This document shows positions 33,510 to 41,013 of a stretch of DNA of 41,013 bases, in pieces. A program made the translations under genes and the position numbers. The notes beneath the pieces were generated by a model. It was given only the letters and a program-made list of their open reading frames with translations. It did not search any database and was not told where the DNA came from. The stretch is from NCBI RefSeq assembly GCF_015206815.1, contig NZ_JADEXZ010000055.1:1-41013 (forward strand). The letters run 5' to 3'. The stretch's first letter is position 1; each line of letters opens with the position of its first letter. Origin of the DNA: Fortiea sp. LEGE XX443. Lineage in GTDB: Bacteria; Cyanobacteriota; Cyanobacteriia; Cyanobacteriales; Nostocaceae.

Positions 33510-35282
33510 ATGGCTAAAAACGAAGCTGACTCCGCCCTAAAAATTATTCCTTTGGGCGGTTTACATGAAATTGGCAAAAATACCTGCATTTTTGAATATG
33601 ATGATGAAATTCTTCTGCTAGATGCGGGATTAGCTTTTCCCTCAGAAGCTATGCACGGGGTAAATATTGTTCTCCCGGATACAACTTACCTGCGGGAAAA
33701 TCGCCACAAAATTAAAGGTATGATCGTTACCCACGGTCATGAAGACCATATCGGTGGGATTGCTTTTCACCTCAAGCAATTTGATATTCCTGTAATTCAT
33801 GGGCCAAGACTGGCAATGGCCATGCTAGAGGGTAAATTAGAAGAAGCAGGAGTACGCGATCGCACAGAGTTGCGCTCAGTTCTTCCACGGGATGTCGTGA
33901 GAATTGGCGAACATTTTTTTGTCGAATACATCCGTAACACCCACTCGATTGCTGATAGCTTCACAGTCGCCATTCATACTCCCCTGGGTGTCGTAATTCA
34001 TACAGGGGATTTTAAATTTGACCACACCCCAGTAGATGGCGAAAATTTTGACCTGCAACGCTTGGCGCAACACGGTGAAAAAGGTGTACTTTGCCTCCTG
34101 AGTGATTCCACTAACTCAGAAGTACCTGGCTTTACACCTTCAGAACGTTCAGTTTACCCCAATTTAGATCGGGTATTTAGTCAAGCCACAGGGCGATTGT
34201 TTGTCACCACCTTCGCTTCTTCTGTCCATCGCATCAACATGATTTTGCAGCTGGCACAGAAACACAACCGTGTGGTGACAGTTGTTGGACGTTCCATGCT
34301 AAATTTGATTGCCCATGCCCGTAATTTGGGTTATATCAAATGTGAAGATAATTTACTGCAACCACTACATATGGTTCGCAATCTTCCAGGCGAAAACGTG
34401 TTGATTCTCACCACAGGTTCCCAAGGTGAGACGATGGCAGCAATGACCCGCATTGCTAACCAAGAACATCCCCACATCAAAATCCGTCAAGGAGATACTG
34501 TTGTATTCTCCGCTAACCCCATTCCTGGAAACACAATTGCAGTTGTCAACACCATCGATAAATTGATGCTTCAGGGGGCAAAAGTCGTCTATGGACGGGA
34601 TAAAGGTATTCACGTTTCCGGACACGGCTGTCAGGAAGACCAAAAGCTCATGATTGCTCTAACTCGTCCTAAGTTCTTCTTGCCAGTTCACGGGGAACAT
34701 CGAATGTTGGTGAAGCACTCGGAAACCGCCCAAAATATGGGTATCCCCGCCGAACATATGGTGATTATCAAGAATGGGGATATCGTAGAATTGACAGAAA
34801 ATTCCATCCGTGCATCGGGTAAAGTACCATCTGGTATTGAACTGGTGGATACTTCCAGTTCTGGTATGGTAAGTGCTAAAGTCTTGCAAGAACGGCAACG
34901 CATGGCCGAAGAAGGGATTGTTACTATTGCCGCAGCTATTGATTGGACTGGTAAACTCATGGCCAAGCCAGAAATTCACCTGCGGGGTGTTGTCACCAGT
35001 GTAGAGCGATCGCTGTTGCAAAAGTGGGTACAACAGCGCATTGAAGAAATTCTCAACGTGCGTTGGTCAGAATTTGTGACTTCTTTAGAAAACGAACAAC
35101 CAGAAGTCGATTGGGGTGGACTGCAAGGAACTTTAGAGCGAGAATTGGCGCGTTCGATTCGGCGGGAATTGCAATGTCAACCATCCGTGACGCTGTTAAT
35201 GCAAATCCCTGATGAACCACCTGTGAAAGTTTCCGATGGTAGAAGACGGCGGACTCGGACAGCTGCTCAAGTGGCATCGTAA
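33510..35282 (+). CDS. rnj: Ribonuclease J
   Basis: Metallo-beta-lactamase/beta-CASP ribonuclease with 5' exonuclease and endonuclease activity, central to RNA turnover in cyanobacteria. The 590-aa protein has the zinc motif THGHEDH (His75, His77, Asp79, His80), the later HTGDFKFD and HVSGHG motifs, and the C-terminal domain. It ends with a basic RRRRTRTAAQ stretch. The frame is open 32 codons upstream to 33414, but TAAGGAG just before the ATG at 33510 and the MAKNE start typical of homologues decide for 33510. Confidence 0.94.
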   Translation: MAKNEADSALKIIPLGGLHEIGKNTCIFEYDDEILLLDAGLAFPSEAMHGVNIVLPDTTYLRENRHKIKGMIVTHGHEDHIGGIAFHLKQFDIPVIHGPRLAMAMLEGKLEEAGVRDRTELRSVLPRDVVRIGEHFFVEYIRNTHSIADSFTVAIHTPLGVVIHTGDFKFDHTPVDGENFDLQRLAQHGEKGVLCLLSDSTNSEVPGFTPSERSVYPNLDRVFSQATGRLFVTTFASSVHRINMILQLAQKHNRVVTVVGRSMLNLIAHARNLGYIKCEDNLLQPLHMVRNLPGENVLILTTGSQGETMAAMTRIANQEHPHIKIRQGDTVVFSANPIPGNTIAVVNTIDKLMLQGAKVVYGRDKGIHVSGHGCQEDQKLMIALTRPKFFLPVHGEHRMLVKHSETAQNMGIPAEHMVIIKNGDIVELTENSIRASGKVPSGIELVDTSSSGMVSAKVLQERQRMAEEGIVTIAAAIDWTGKLMAKPEIHLRGVVTSVERSLLQKWVQQRIEEILNVRWSEFVTSLENEQPEVDWGGLQGTLERELARSIRRELQCQPSVTLLMQIPDEPPVKVSDGRRRRTRTAAQVAS

Positions 35283-35289
35283 ATAATTG

Positions 35290-35314
35290 AGAGACGTTGC
35301 AGTGCAACGTCTCT
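35290..35314. repeat. Perfect 12-bp inverted repeat between rnj and a small membrane gene
   Basis: AGAGACGTTGCA and its exact complement are separated by a single G. It begins 8 bp after the rnj stop and its far end overlaps the stop codon of the convergent 66-aa gene (35313-35315). From memory this GTTGCA/TGCAAC palindrome is a dispersed repeat in Nostoc. It may serve as a terminator in both directions. Confidence 0.7.
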
Positions 35315-35513
35315 ACAAAATCAATGGTCTAATTACCTGATATAACAAGACAATCACAATTGGGACAATAATGGGTACAGCTACTAGCAGTCCCCATTTG
35401 TCAAAGCGAATTTTTTGACCATCTGATTTGAATAGTGCAGTGACAGCAATAGCTCCCATCACGACCCAGATAAAGCCAAAGACAATAAAGATGGTAAATA
35501 CTGAGTCTGGCAT
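35313..35513 (-). CDS. Small two-helix membrane protein
   Basis: A 66-residue protein of unknown function with two hydrophobic segments (about 5-26 and 42-62) joined by the polar loop FKSDGQKIRFDKWG. Nothing else is recognisable. Clean two-helix hairpin topology and a normal start make it a probable gene. It is convergent with rnj and in tandem with the peptidoglycan-binding gene upstream. Confidence 0.65.
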   Translation of the reverse strand: MPDSVFTIFIVFGFIWVVMGAIAVTALFKSDGQKIRFDKWGLLVAVPIIVPIVIVLLYQVIRPLIL

Positions 35514-35563
35514 CTTCTTTACTGTGCTTGATATAGCAGTTTAGTATCTAGACTATCTGAATA

Positions 35564-37078
35564 CTAGAGAAATTGCACTCTTGCATTTAAACCGTTGGAG
35601 CGTAACATTTTTGTTAAGCTTTCGGCAACAGAGCGATCGCTAAATGCCCCAGCATTCACATAATTTCCTGACATAGAGACATCAGGGAAAGCGTTTGGAA
35701 CAAAGCGACGCACTTTGTCGAGGGTGTCACTATTTTGCATCGGTACTGCTGCTACATAATAGCGATTACTCACAACAGAATTCATTGGCATAGAACCATC
35801 GAATCCTAATACTTGCCAAGTTTGTCCATCTACTTTACCAGTAGGATTTAGGCGATAATCTTTTTGAAATTCCAGCACAGCGTTCTTGGTGTATTCACCA
35901 AAATTACCATCCAAAGAGCGGTTAAAATAGCCTAATTGCGACAAACGCTGTTGAACTGTTTTGACGTTCTCTCCTTTGCTACCCATCGAGAGAACTACTC
36001 TGGTTGGTTGATTTGAATATCTGGCTACCCAAACTTTACGTACTGCACTCACAAGTTGAGCATCAACAATTCCATCGACGGTGAGTCCATTATCTCGCTG
36101 AAATTGGGCGATCGCATCTCGCGTTAGAGTACCGACAGTACCAGTAGGAGTGCCATTGTAGTATCCTAAATCTCGCAGTAGTTGTTGCACATCTCTGACT
36201 TGCTGAGTCGAGGCGTTGGTTCTATCAAGAACCTGATCAGAATTATATAGTGCATCCCAAGTTTGTGTATTAGCAACTCCAGTCGCCGGTATGCCAGCTT
36301 TTCGCTGAAATGCAATTACAGAATTTTTGGTAATGCTTCTGAAATTCCCTGTGGGATTCATCTTAAAGTAGCCTAAATCCCGTAAACGTTGTTGCAGTTT
36401 GGTTACAGATGCGCCATTGCTGCCTTCAGACAGGGTAGGATATTCACCACCTACACCCAAGTTACTTTGTAGTGCTTGTGCTGTTCTACTATCAAAAACT
36501 CCGTTAGCAGGAATTCCAGCAGCTTGTTGAAATCGGATGACCGACTGCCGAGTTTGTGACCCAAAATAGCCAGTACTAGAACGGTTAAAATAACCTAACT
36601 GGCGTAAATTTTGCTGTAATTGAGAAACCGCTTGACCCCTACTACCTACGCGCAATTGGTTATTAGTACTCTTACTAGAGTTTCCATTTTGGCATGATTG
36701 TTGCAAAGCTTTTTGAGTATTAGCACCCACCATTCCATCAACAACTAGTCCTCTAGCTTTTTGGAAATTCATGACTGCTGTCTGAGTTAAACTCGCAAAT
36801 CTACCAGTCACTGGGCCATTAAAATAGCCTAAATTTTTTAAGCACTTCTGAATATTTGTTACTTCTGTACCACGATTGCCTACTTGCTGGAGTGCTAAAG
36901 TTTGGTCAGCTACGTTCAAAAGTCCCATAGTCAGTGCTACAGATAAAAGACGCATTGCAGCCAGACTAGACAGCTTAGGCCACTGCAAAAATTTGAACTC
37001 AAATTTTATCGGAACGACCTCGATGTTTTCTGATATCTCGTAGGCTGAGGCGACATGAAGATAACCAATGGCTTCCAT
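35564..37078 (-). CDS. Peptidoglycan-binding protein with five PG_binding_1 repeats and a SPOR-like end
   Basis: 504 aa. After an N-terminal MEAIGYLHVASAYE segment and a hydrophobic helix (about 38-62, LSSLAAMRLLSVALTMGLL) that could be a signal or anchor, five repeats of about 60 residues follow. Each has the pattern LQxxLRxLGYFN-x(3)-TGxF-x(5)-AVxxFQ, ending with a Gly-Val/Thr-x-T-x-x-AL segment. They start near 66, 142, 215, 293 and 366. The last 70 residues (YYVAAVP, then VNAGAFSDRSVAESLTKMLRSNGL) look like a SPOR domain. No catalytic hydrolase domain is present, so it probably binds the cell wall. Confidence 0.85.
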   Translation of the reverse strand: MEAIGYLHVASAYEISENIEVVPIKFEFKFLQWPKLSSLAAMRLLSVALTMGLLNVADQTLALQQVGNRGTEVTNIQKCLKNLGYFNGPVTGRFASLTQTAVMNFQKARGLVVDGMVGANTQKALQQSCQNGNSSKSTNNQLRVGSRGQAVSQLQQNLRQLGYFNRSSTGYFGSQTRQSVIRFQQAAGIPANGVFDSRTAQALQSNLGVGGEYPTLSEGSNGASVTKLQQRLRDLGYFKMNPTGNFRSITKNSVIAFQRKAGIPATGVANTQTWDALYNSDQVLDRTNASTQQVRDVQQLLRDLGYYNGTPTGTVGTLTRDAIAQFQRDNGLTVDGIVDAQLVSAVRKVWVARYSNQPTRVVLSMGSKGENVKTVQQRLSQLGYFNRSLDGNFGEYTKNAVLEFQKDYRLNPTGKVDGQTWQVLGFDGSMPMNSVVSNRYYVAAVPMQNSDTLDKVRRFVPNAFPDVSMSGNYVNAGAFSDRSVAESLTKMLRSNGLNARVQFL

Positions 37079-37313
37079 GATTGTTTACCGAGTTTTTGGC
37101 TGATGACAATTCCCTGAGTCAAGAAGTTTAAGTAAAAAAAGAGAAATTTAAAAGTTTATTACCTGAGCAAAGTTGACTTGCCAGAGTGCTAGTGGTTGAA
37201 TATAGATATACTATTATACCAACTTTACTGAGTGCTAATTGTGCTTTCTACTAAAGAAATATGACAATTAAAGGATGAAGAATAAATTTCTCCAGCACAG
37301 GTAATTTCATACT

Positions 37314-37784
37314 TCAGTTGGTACGTTCAATATTACCGATTTTTACCCAACCTTCTTGTTCGCTACCTTCGATGCGAATCTTTACCCAAGTTTTATCTGG
37401 GCTTTCTTCCAAAACGGTAATTTTTTGATTGAAAGCAACTCCACCCACCTTTTCAGCTTCTTGATTTGGTTGTGCGCGTAAACTCAAACCTTGAGACCAA
37501 GTAACACGTCCTTGATAAGCTCTAGGTGGCAATTTTTCGGGAGCTTTTGAGGGAGTTGGAGAAGTTTCTGGTGCAGATTCAGTTGTGGGTGTAGGTACAG
37601 ACTCGACTTTGGGTTCTTTAGTGGATTGTTTTTTCAACGAGGGGTTATCGTTGGCAAAAATAGGTCGAGCAGGTGGTATGGCTGTTCGATTAACGAAATA
37701 AAGCGCCACTGTCAGACCTGTACCTAATAAAACAGCGATCGCTAAAACAAAACCTAGTATTAACTTTAGTAAACCAGAAAGCAT
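37314..37784 (-). CDS. Membrane-anchored SH3-like (SH3b) protein
   Basis: 156 aa. One N-terminal membrane helix (about 5-30, LLKLILGFVLAIAVLLGTG), then a Pro/Thr/Ser/Lys-rich linker (about 40-90), then a bacterial SH3-like domain with LSLRAQPNQEAEKVGGV, ITVLEESPDKTWVKIRI and GWVKIGNIE. SH3b domains usually contact peptidoglycan or metal-bearing cell-wall enzymes. It lies upstream of the peptidoglycan-binding gene on the same strand, about 235 bp away, in keeping with a cell-wall theme. Confidence 0.8.
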   Translation of the reverse strand: MLSGLLKLILGFVLAIAVLLGTGLTVALYFVNRTAIPPARPIFANDNPSLKKQSTKEPKVESVPTPTTESAPETSPTPSKAPEKLPPRAYQGRVTWSQGLSLRAQPNQEAEKVGGVAFNQKITVLEESPDKTWVKIRIEGSEQEGWVKIGNIERTN

Positions 37785-37799
37785 AGTTAAATTAACAGT

Positions 37800-37841
37800 C
37801 AGTAGTCAATAGTCAATGGTCAACGGTCAATGGTCAATAGT
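37800..37841. repeat. CAATAGT-type heptamer tandem array
   Basis: Six consecutive 7-bp units: CAGTAGT, CAATAGT, CAATGGT, CAACGGT, CAATGGT, CAATAGT. It lies in the gap upstream of the SH3b gene and runs straight into a second array. Confidence 0.85.
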
Positions 37842-37843
37842 CA

Positions 37844-37882
37844 ACTGAAGTATGAAGTATGAATTATGAAGTGTGAAGTATG
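37844..37882. repeat. TATGAAG-type heptamer tandem array
   Basis: About four to five 7-bp units (TATGAAG, TATGAAT, TATGAAG, TGTGAAG, then a partial) directly next to the CAATAGT array. The unit is the same as the array at the chlG start (2834-2868). Confidence 0.75.
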
Positions 37883-38027
37883 TAAATCTACCTTACAGGT
37901 AGCAACTGCTGTTAGCGACTAAGCTCACGGGCATCACTCACAAGCTAGGATAAAACTTGATCATTTATACTTCATACTTTAGCCTACCCTGCGGGTTCTG
38001 CTTTAGCAGTACACACTTCATAATCAC

Positions 38028-39539
38028 TTAGCGTAGCTTGCCGAAAGCATCACTCAAAGGGCTGTGTTTTGAGGCTAGACGCGCTCTCCCAGCCGCAGCC
38101 CATTCTTGTAGTTTTTGAATCTGCTCTACAGCGGTTCGCGCCAAAGGAATAATTTGACTGGCGGCTTCTAAAATATCATCGGTATTGAAATCACGGTTTT
38201 GGCTAAATCCAATGTGCATGGCTTCAATGAGAGTTTGCTCAATCTCCGCCCCAGAAAAATCGGGTGTTTCGTAAGCTAACCTATCAATGTCATAGCTTTT
38301 CAAGTTATGGGGGCGCAATCGGGATAAATGAACGTTAAAAATGGCTTTTCTCTCTTCTTGGCTAGGTAAACCAACAAAGAAAATTTCATCAAATCGCCCT
38401 TTTCGCAGCATTTCTGGCGGTAAGGCTTGGATGTCGTTGGCGGTGGCGACAACAAACACAGGTGAGGTTTTTTCGGCTAACCAAGTAATAAATGTACCGA
38501 ACACACGGCTAGTTGTTCCTGCATCACCTTTACTACCTAATCCTGAAAAAGCTTTGTCTATTTCATCAATCCACAATACACAGGGGGCGAGGGCTTCGGC
38601 TACTTGAATCATTTGGCGAGTGCGAGATTCTGATTCACCCACCAAACCACCGAATAAGCGCCCAACATCTAAACGTAACAGAGGTAAATGCCAATGATGA
38701 GCGATCGCTTTGGCTGTTAAAGATTTCCCAGTTCCTTGAATTCCCACCAACAATAAACCACGGGGATGAGGTAAACCATACTGACGCGCCCTTTCAGTAA
38801 ATGAACCACCACGTCGCAATAGCCAGTCCTTGAGGTTATCTAATCCACCAATATCAGAAATTTGCTCGGTGGCGGGGTAGAAATCGAGAATTTGGGTTTG
38901 GCGGATAGTTTGGCGCTTTTCTTCCAAAACTAAATCTACATCTTCTGGTTGCAACTCGCCGTGAGTTGCGATCGCTCTTGACAAAACTCGCCGAATTCTC
39001 TCCATAGAAAGTCCTTGACAGGAGCGTACCAAGTCATCTAGAACTTTGCCAGACAGCGAATTACCAGTAGTTTGGAGTAAGCGTTCTATCTCTGTTTTAA
39101 TTTCTGGCGCAGCGGGTAAAGGGAATTCAACAACTGTTAAAACTTCGGTTAAATCGTCAGGAATGGCGATACGCGGCGACAACAACACAATATTTTTTGG
39201 TTGCGACTTCAACAGTCGGGCAAAATTGCGGAGTTTACGAGCGATCGCCACATCGTCTAAAAATCTGTGATAGTCTCGTAGAATTATTACGGCTGGCGCT
39301 GAAGCTGGTAATTTTTCGAGAAATTCCAAAGCTTGCAAAGGATTGCGTCGCCCAAATCCCGCATCATTAGGATTTCCTTGATAACCATCGACAAAATCCC
39401 AAGTATACACGGGGCGATTACCTTGGTTAGTGGCTTCTTCCCGGATGGCTGCTTCTACCCGTTCTTCTTCATAGGTGGGGATGTAGATTAAAGGGTAACG
39501 GGCGCGGAGCAGTAATTTAAACTCTTCACGGAAGTTCAT
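38028..39539 (-). CDS. ycf46: Ycf46-like AAA ATPase
   Basis: 503-aa AAA protein of the Ycf46 type, conserved in cyanobacteria and some plastids. The Synechocystis homologue has been linked to photosynthesis and inorganic carbon use. Residues 1-210 form the degenerate N-terminal AAA-like half (MNFREEFKLLLRARYPLIYIPTYEE at the start). The active module has Walker A VGIQGTGKS (265-273), Walker B CVLWIDEIDKA (320-330), sensor-1 FVVATAND and the arginine finger in MLRKGRFDE. It is on the minus strand with its own upstream gap. The N-terminal PIPTYEE-type region and length fit the family. Confidence 0.87.
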   Translation of the reverse strand: MNFREEFKLLLRARYPLIYIPTYEEERVEAAIREEATNQGNRPVYTWDFVDGYQGNPNDAGFGRRNPLQALEFLEKLPASAPAVIILRDYHRFLDDVAIARKLRNFARLLKSQPKNIVLLSPRIAIPDDLTEVLTVVEFPLPAAPEIKTEIERLLQTTGNSLSGKVLDDLVRSCQGLSMERIRRVLSRAIATHGELQPEDVDLVLEEKRQTIRQTQILDFYPATEQISDIGGLDNLKDWLLRRGGSFTERARQYGLPHPRGLLLVGIQGTGKSLTAKAIAHHWHLPLLRLDVGRLFGGLVGESESRTRQMIQVAEALAPCVLWIDEIDKAFSGLGSKGDAGTTSRVFGTFITWLAEKTSPVFVVATANDIQALPPEMLRKGRFDEIFFVGLPSQEERKAIFNVHLSRLRPHNLKSYDIDRLAYETPDFSGAEIEQTLIEAMHIGFSQNRDFNTDDILEAASQIIPLARTAVEQIQKLQEWAAAGRARLASKHSPLSDAFGKLR

Positions 39540-39631
39540 ATCTAGCTGTTAGTTGTGAGTTGCTCTTGATGGCAATGTACAACTTTCTTTAGGTAAATTC
39601 ATACTTAATTAACGCCAGTGCGATCGCCCAG

Positions 39632-40126
39632 TCAATCCAACTCTGGCGGGTGTTCACCCAATTTAACCCACATTGCCCTTGCTCGAACCAAGGCTTTTCG
39701 ATTCATCTGTAATGCTGCGATTGTAGCTCGACCAAATGCTGTCAGTCCCTTCATTTCCGTCCCATTCTCACTCCAAGCAAAATGTTCCTGCCAAACTTGC
39801 TCTTGGGGATGAAATAACGCAACCGTTTCGCCACTTTGCAGATCGATAGCAGACTGGCGATCGCCCTTATAGCGATTACAAGACGGACAGGCAAAACAAA
39901 GATTCTCAAATACCGTCTCCCCACCAAGCGAAAGGGGGCGAATATGCTCAAATTCAAACGTCATCGCCGTTAGAAACTCTGCTGTTGAATATAAACTCTG
40001 AAATTGCTGTTGAGAAAAAAAAGTTAAAAAATCCGCCTTTGAAACTGCACTATCTGGGCGATCGCGCACTACGTCAACTAGAGCGATCACCGATATCGTA
40101 GGTTGGTTTGAGGTAATGAAACCCAA
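39632..40126 (-). CDS. HNH endonuclease-like protein lacking the first zinc Cys pair
   Basis: 164 aa. The HNH core is clear: TFEFEHIRPLSLGGETVFENLCFACPSCNRYKGDR (about 55-89) with the catalytic His, the Asn and the second Cys pair. In relatives a CxxC (often CEYC) precedes this by about 15 residues. Here the aligned stretch reads FQSLYSTAEFLTA, with Ser at both places. The first 30 residues (ALVDVVRDRPDSAV) overlap a HIP1 site and look unrelated to the family, so the true N-terminus may be lost. Function as a nuclease is therefore uncertain. Its start is only about 55 bp from the divergent toxin-antitoxin pair. Confidence 0.65.
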   Translation of the reverse strand: MGFITSNQPTISVIALVDVVRDRPDSAVSKADFLTFFSQQQFQSLYSTAEFLTAMTFEFEHIRPLSLGGETVFENLCFACPSCNRYKGDRQSAIDLQSGETVALFHPQEQVWQEHFAWSENGTEMKGLTAFGRATIAALQMNRKALVRARAMWVKLGEHPPELD

Positions 40127-40180
40127 GCAATAAGGATTGATGCCACTAAAATATAAGCATCATTCAAGAGTGAGGTGTTT

Positions 40181-40441
40181 ATGGGTAAAGAAGAAGAACT
40201 ACTTGAACACTGGCGAGAACTCACACCAGAAAAGCAACAAAAAGTTTTAGAGTTTGTTGAACTACTTAAATCTGAGTCAGAAACAAGATCCCCCGAATCT
40301 GATTTTGTGCCACAAACGCCCTTAGCCAAAAAATTGTGGGAAATTCGACAACGAGCGATCGCGTCTGGATTACAACTGCTCAACGAAGACGAAATTGCAC
40401 TTGAACTGGCTGCACGTCGAGGTGGACTTTGTGAGTCTTAA
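40181..40441 (+). CDS. Putative antitoxin of a PIN-type (VapBC-like) pair
   Basis: 86-aa protein. The front half is helical and acidic (ELLEHWRELTPEKQQKVLEFVELLKSES), as in small antitoxins of the DUF2281-like kind. The back half (PLAKKLWEIRQRAIASGLQLLNEDEIALELAARRG) would wrap the toxin. The ATG at 40181 is preceded by GAGG (40172-40175) at 5 nt, so it is preferred over the GTG at 40175. The end overlaps the toxin gene by 11 bp. Confidence 0.75.
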   Translation: MGKEEELLEHWRELTPEKQQKVLEFVELLKSESETRSPESDFVPQTPLAKKLWEIRQRAIASGLQLLNEDEIALELAARRGGLCES

Positions 40442-40835
40442 GAAGACATACATAGACTCTGGTGTACTCATCACCGCTTTTCAGGGCATTCATTCAGTTA
40501 GTATCAGAGCAAATCAAATTCTTAACGATGATCAGCGGGAGTTCGCTTCAAGTCGCTTCGTTCAGTTAGAAGTCTTGCCTAAAGCCAGCTATAACAAGCA
40601 ACAAGACGAAACAGAATTTTACGAAACCTTTTTTAGTGCTGTCATCCACTGGGCAACTGACTTTGAGAAAGTTATCCAAAATGCTCACCAAATTGCCTGT
40701 ACTTACGGTTTAGCTGCGATGGACGCAATTCATGTGGCAGCTGCTCTACAAATTAAAGCTGATCAACTGATCACCACTGAAAAGCCAACCAAACCAATGC
40801 ACCGAGTCACAGAAATCCAGATTATTTCCTTATAA
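40431..40835 (+). CDS. PIN-domain ribonuclease toxin
   Basis: PIN-domain protein of 134 aa from the GTG at 40431. The first catalytic Asp is in TYIDSGVLITAF, and the later acidic residues are in FVQLEVLPKA and AAMDAIHVAAALQ, ending with the family's LITTEKPT segment. PIN toxins cut tRNA or other RNA. The GTG lies inside the antitoxin gene (stop 40439-40441), so the two are translationally coupled. The frame is open further upstream to 40395, but that stretch only overlaps the antitoxin. Confidence 0.82.
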   Translation: MSLKKTYIDSGVLITAFQGIHSVSIRANQILNDDQREFASSRFVQLEVLPKASYNKQQDETEFYETFFSAVIHWATDFEKVIQNAHQIACTYGLAAMDAIHVAAALQIKADQLITTEKPTKPMHRVTEIQIISL

Positions 40836-40992
40836 ATCATGCGATCGCCCACAGTAGCCGGCATTGGAGAGGAGAGCAAAACCCTCATTTCGTTGCTCCT
40901 CCCTCTCCTGAAGGAGACGCTTCGCGTAGACTTCGGCATGAGCTCATACCAATTCACGAAAATCTTGATACAAATTAATGGTTTTTAATTCT

Positions 40993-41013
40993 TTCCCCCT
41001 GCTCCCTGCCCCC
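40993..41013. repeat. CTCCCTG-type heptamer trace at the window end
   Basis: CCCCCTG, CTCCCTG and CCCCC follow in 7-bp register and run off the window. The 178 bp between the PIN gene and the window end also contain HIP1-like GCGATCGC and a CTTCGCGTAGACTTCG segment; no gene is seen. Confidence 0.4.

Noticed and set aside
37800-37882. CRISPR array
   Set aside because: Units are 7 bp without spacers; this is a tandem heptamer repeat.

Overview
The window comes from a filamentous, heterocyst-type cyanobacterium (Nostoc/Anabaena/Calothrix-like). It carries chlorophyll synthase, PetP, PlmA and Ycf46 homologues, frequent HIP1 octamers (GCGATCGC, e.g. 872, 3942, 12554), many Uma2-family genes, and short heptamer tandem repeats in the gaps, a hallmark of Nostocales genomes. 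No rRNA, tRNA or CRISPR array was seen.

Layout. 1-5.9 kb: tail of an IS66-like transposase, a zinc alcohol dehydrogenase, a small Cys-rich membrane protein, a 3' relic of a short-chain dehydrogenase, chlG, a Get3/ArsA-like protein with an eroded P-loop, petP, and two tandem Uma2 genes. 6.1-17.5 kb: an AT-rich surface-polysaccharide cluster, all on the + strand: ABC-2 permease, ABC ATPase, sulfotransferase, five proteins carrying glycosyltransferase domains, and a methyltransferase. 17.5-22.3 kb: XRE regulator, an unknown protein, an S1-domain RNA-binding protein, dienelactone hydrolase, plmA and a nitroreductase. 22.4-25.4 kb: an accessory patch with a truncated HTH-like gene, a 61-aa amphipathic protein, a HepT/MntA toxin-antitoxin pair, one intact Uma2 gene and one dead one. 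25.4-35.5 kb: housekeeping, with alpha/beta hydrolase and tig-clpP-clpX on the minus strand, divergent from asd-dapA-rnj. 35.3-41 kb: small membrane protein, a five-repeat peptidoglycan-binding protein, an SH3-like protein, a Ycf46-like AAA ATPase, an HNH protein and a PIN-type toxin-antitoxin pair.

The most interesting signal is in the polysaccharide cluster. Four consecutive, otherwise unrelated enzymes (sulfotransferase, GT2 plus methyltransferase-like fusion, two-domain glycosyltransferase, SAM methyltransferase) share a roughly 20-residue basic-aromatic tag with consensus SSKFWKLRxxWF(K/R)xK followed by G(L/W). There are five copies. They are usually C-terminal and follow a Gln/Glu/Lys-rich, probably coiled-coil linker. 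One copy is internal at a domain junction and one protein carries two. The copies differ at synonymous sites, so the peptide rather than the DNA appears to be conserved. I infer a shared docking or membrane-anchoring module that gathers the assembly enzymes near the Wzm/Wzt-like exporter. In the sulfotransferase the linker contains an exact 21-bp (one-heptad) duplication, which recalls coiled-coil chain-length rulers such as WbdD. That function is inferred, not shown.
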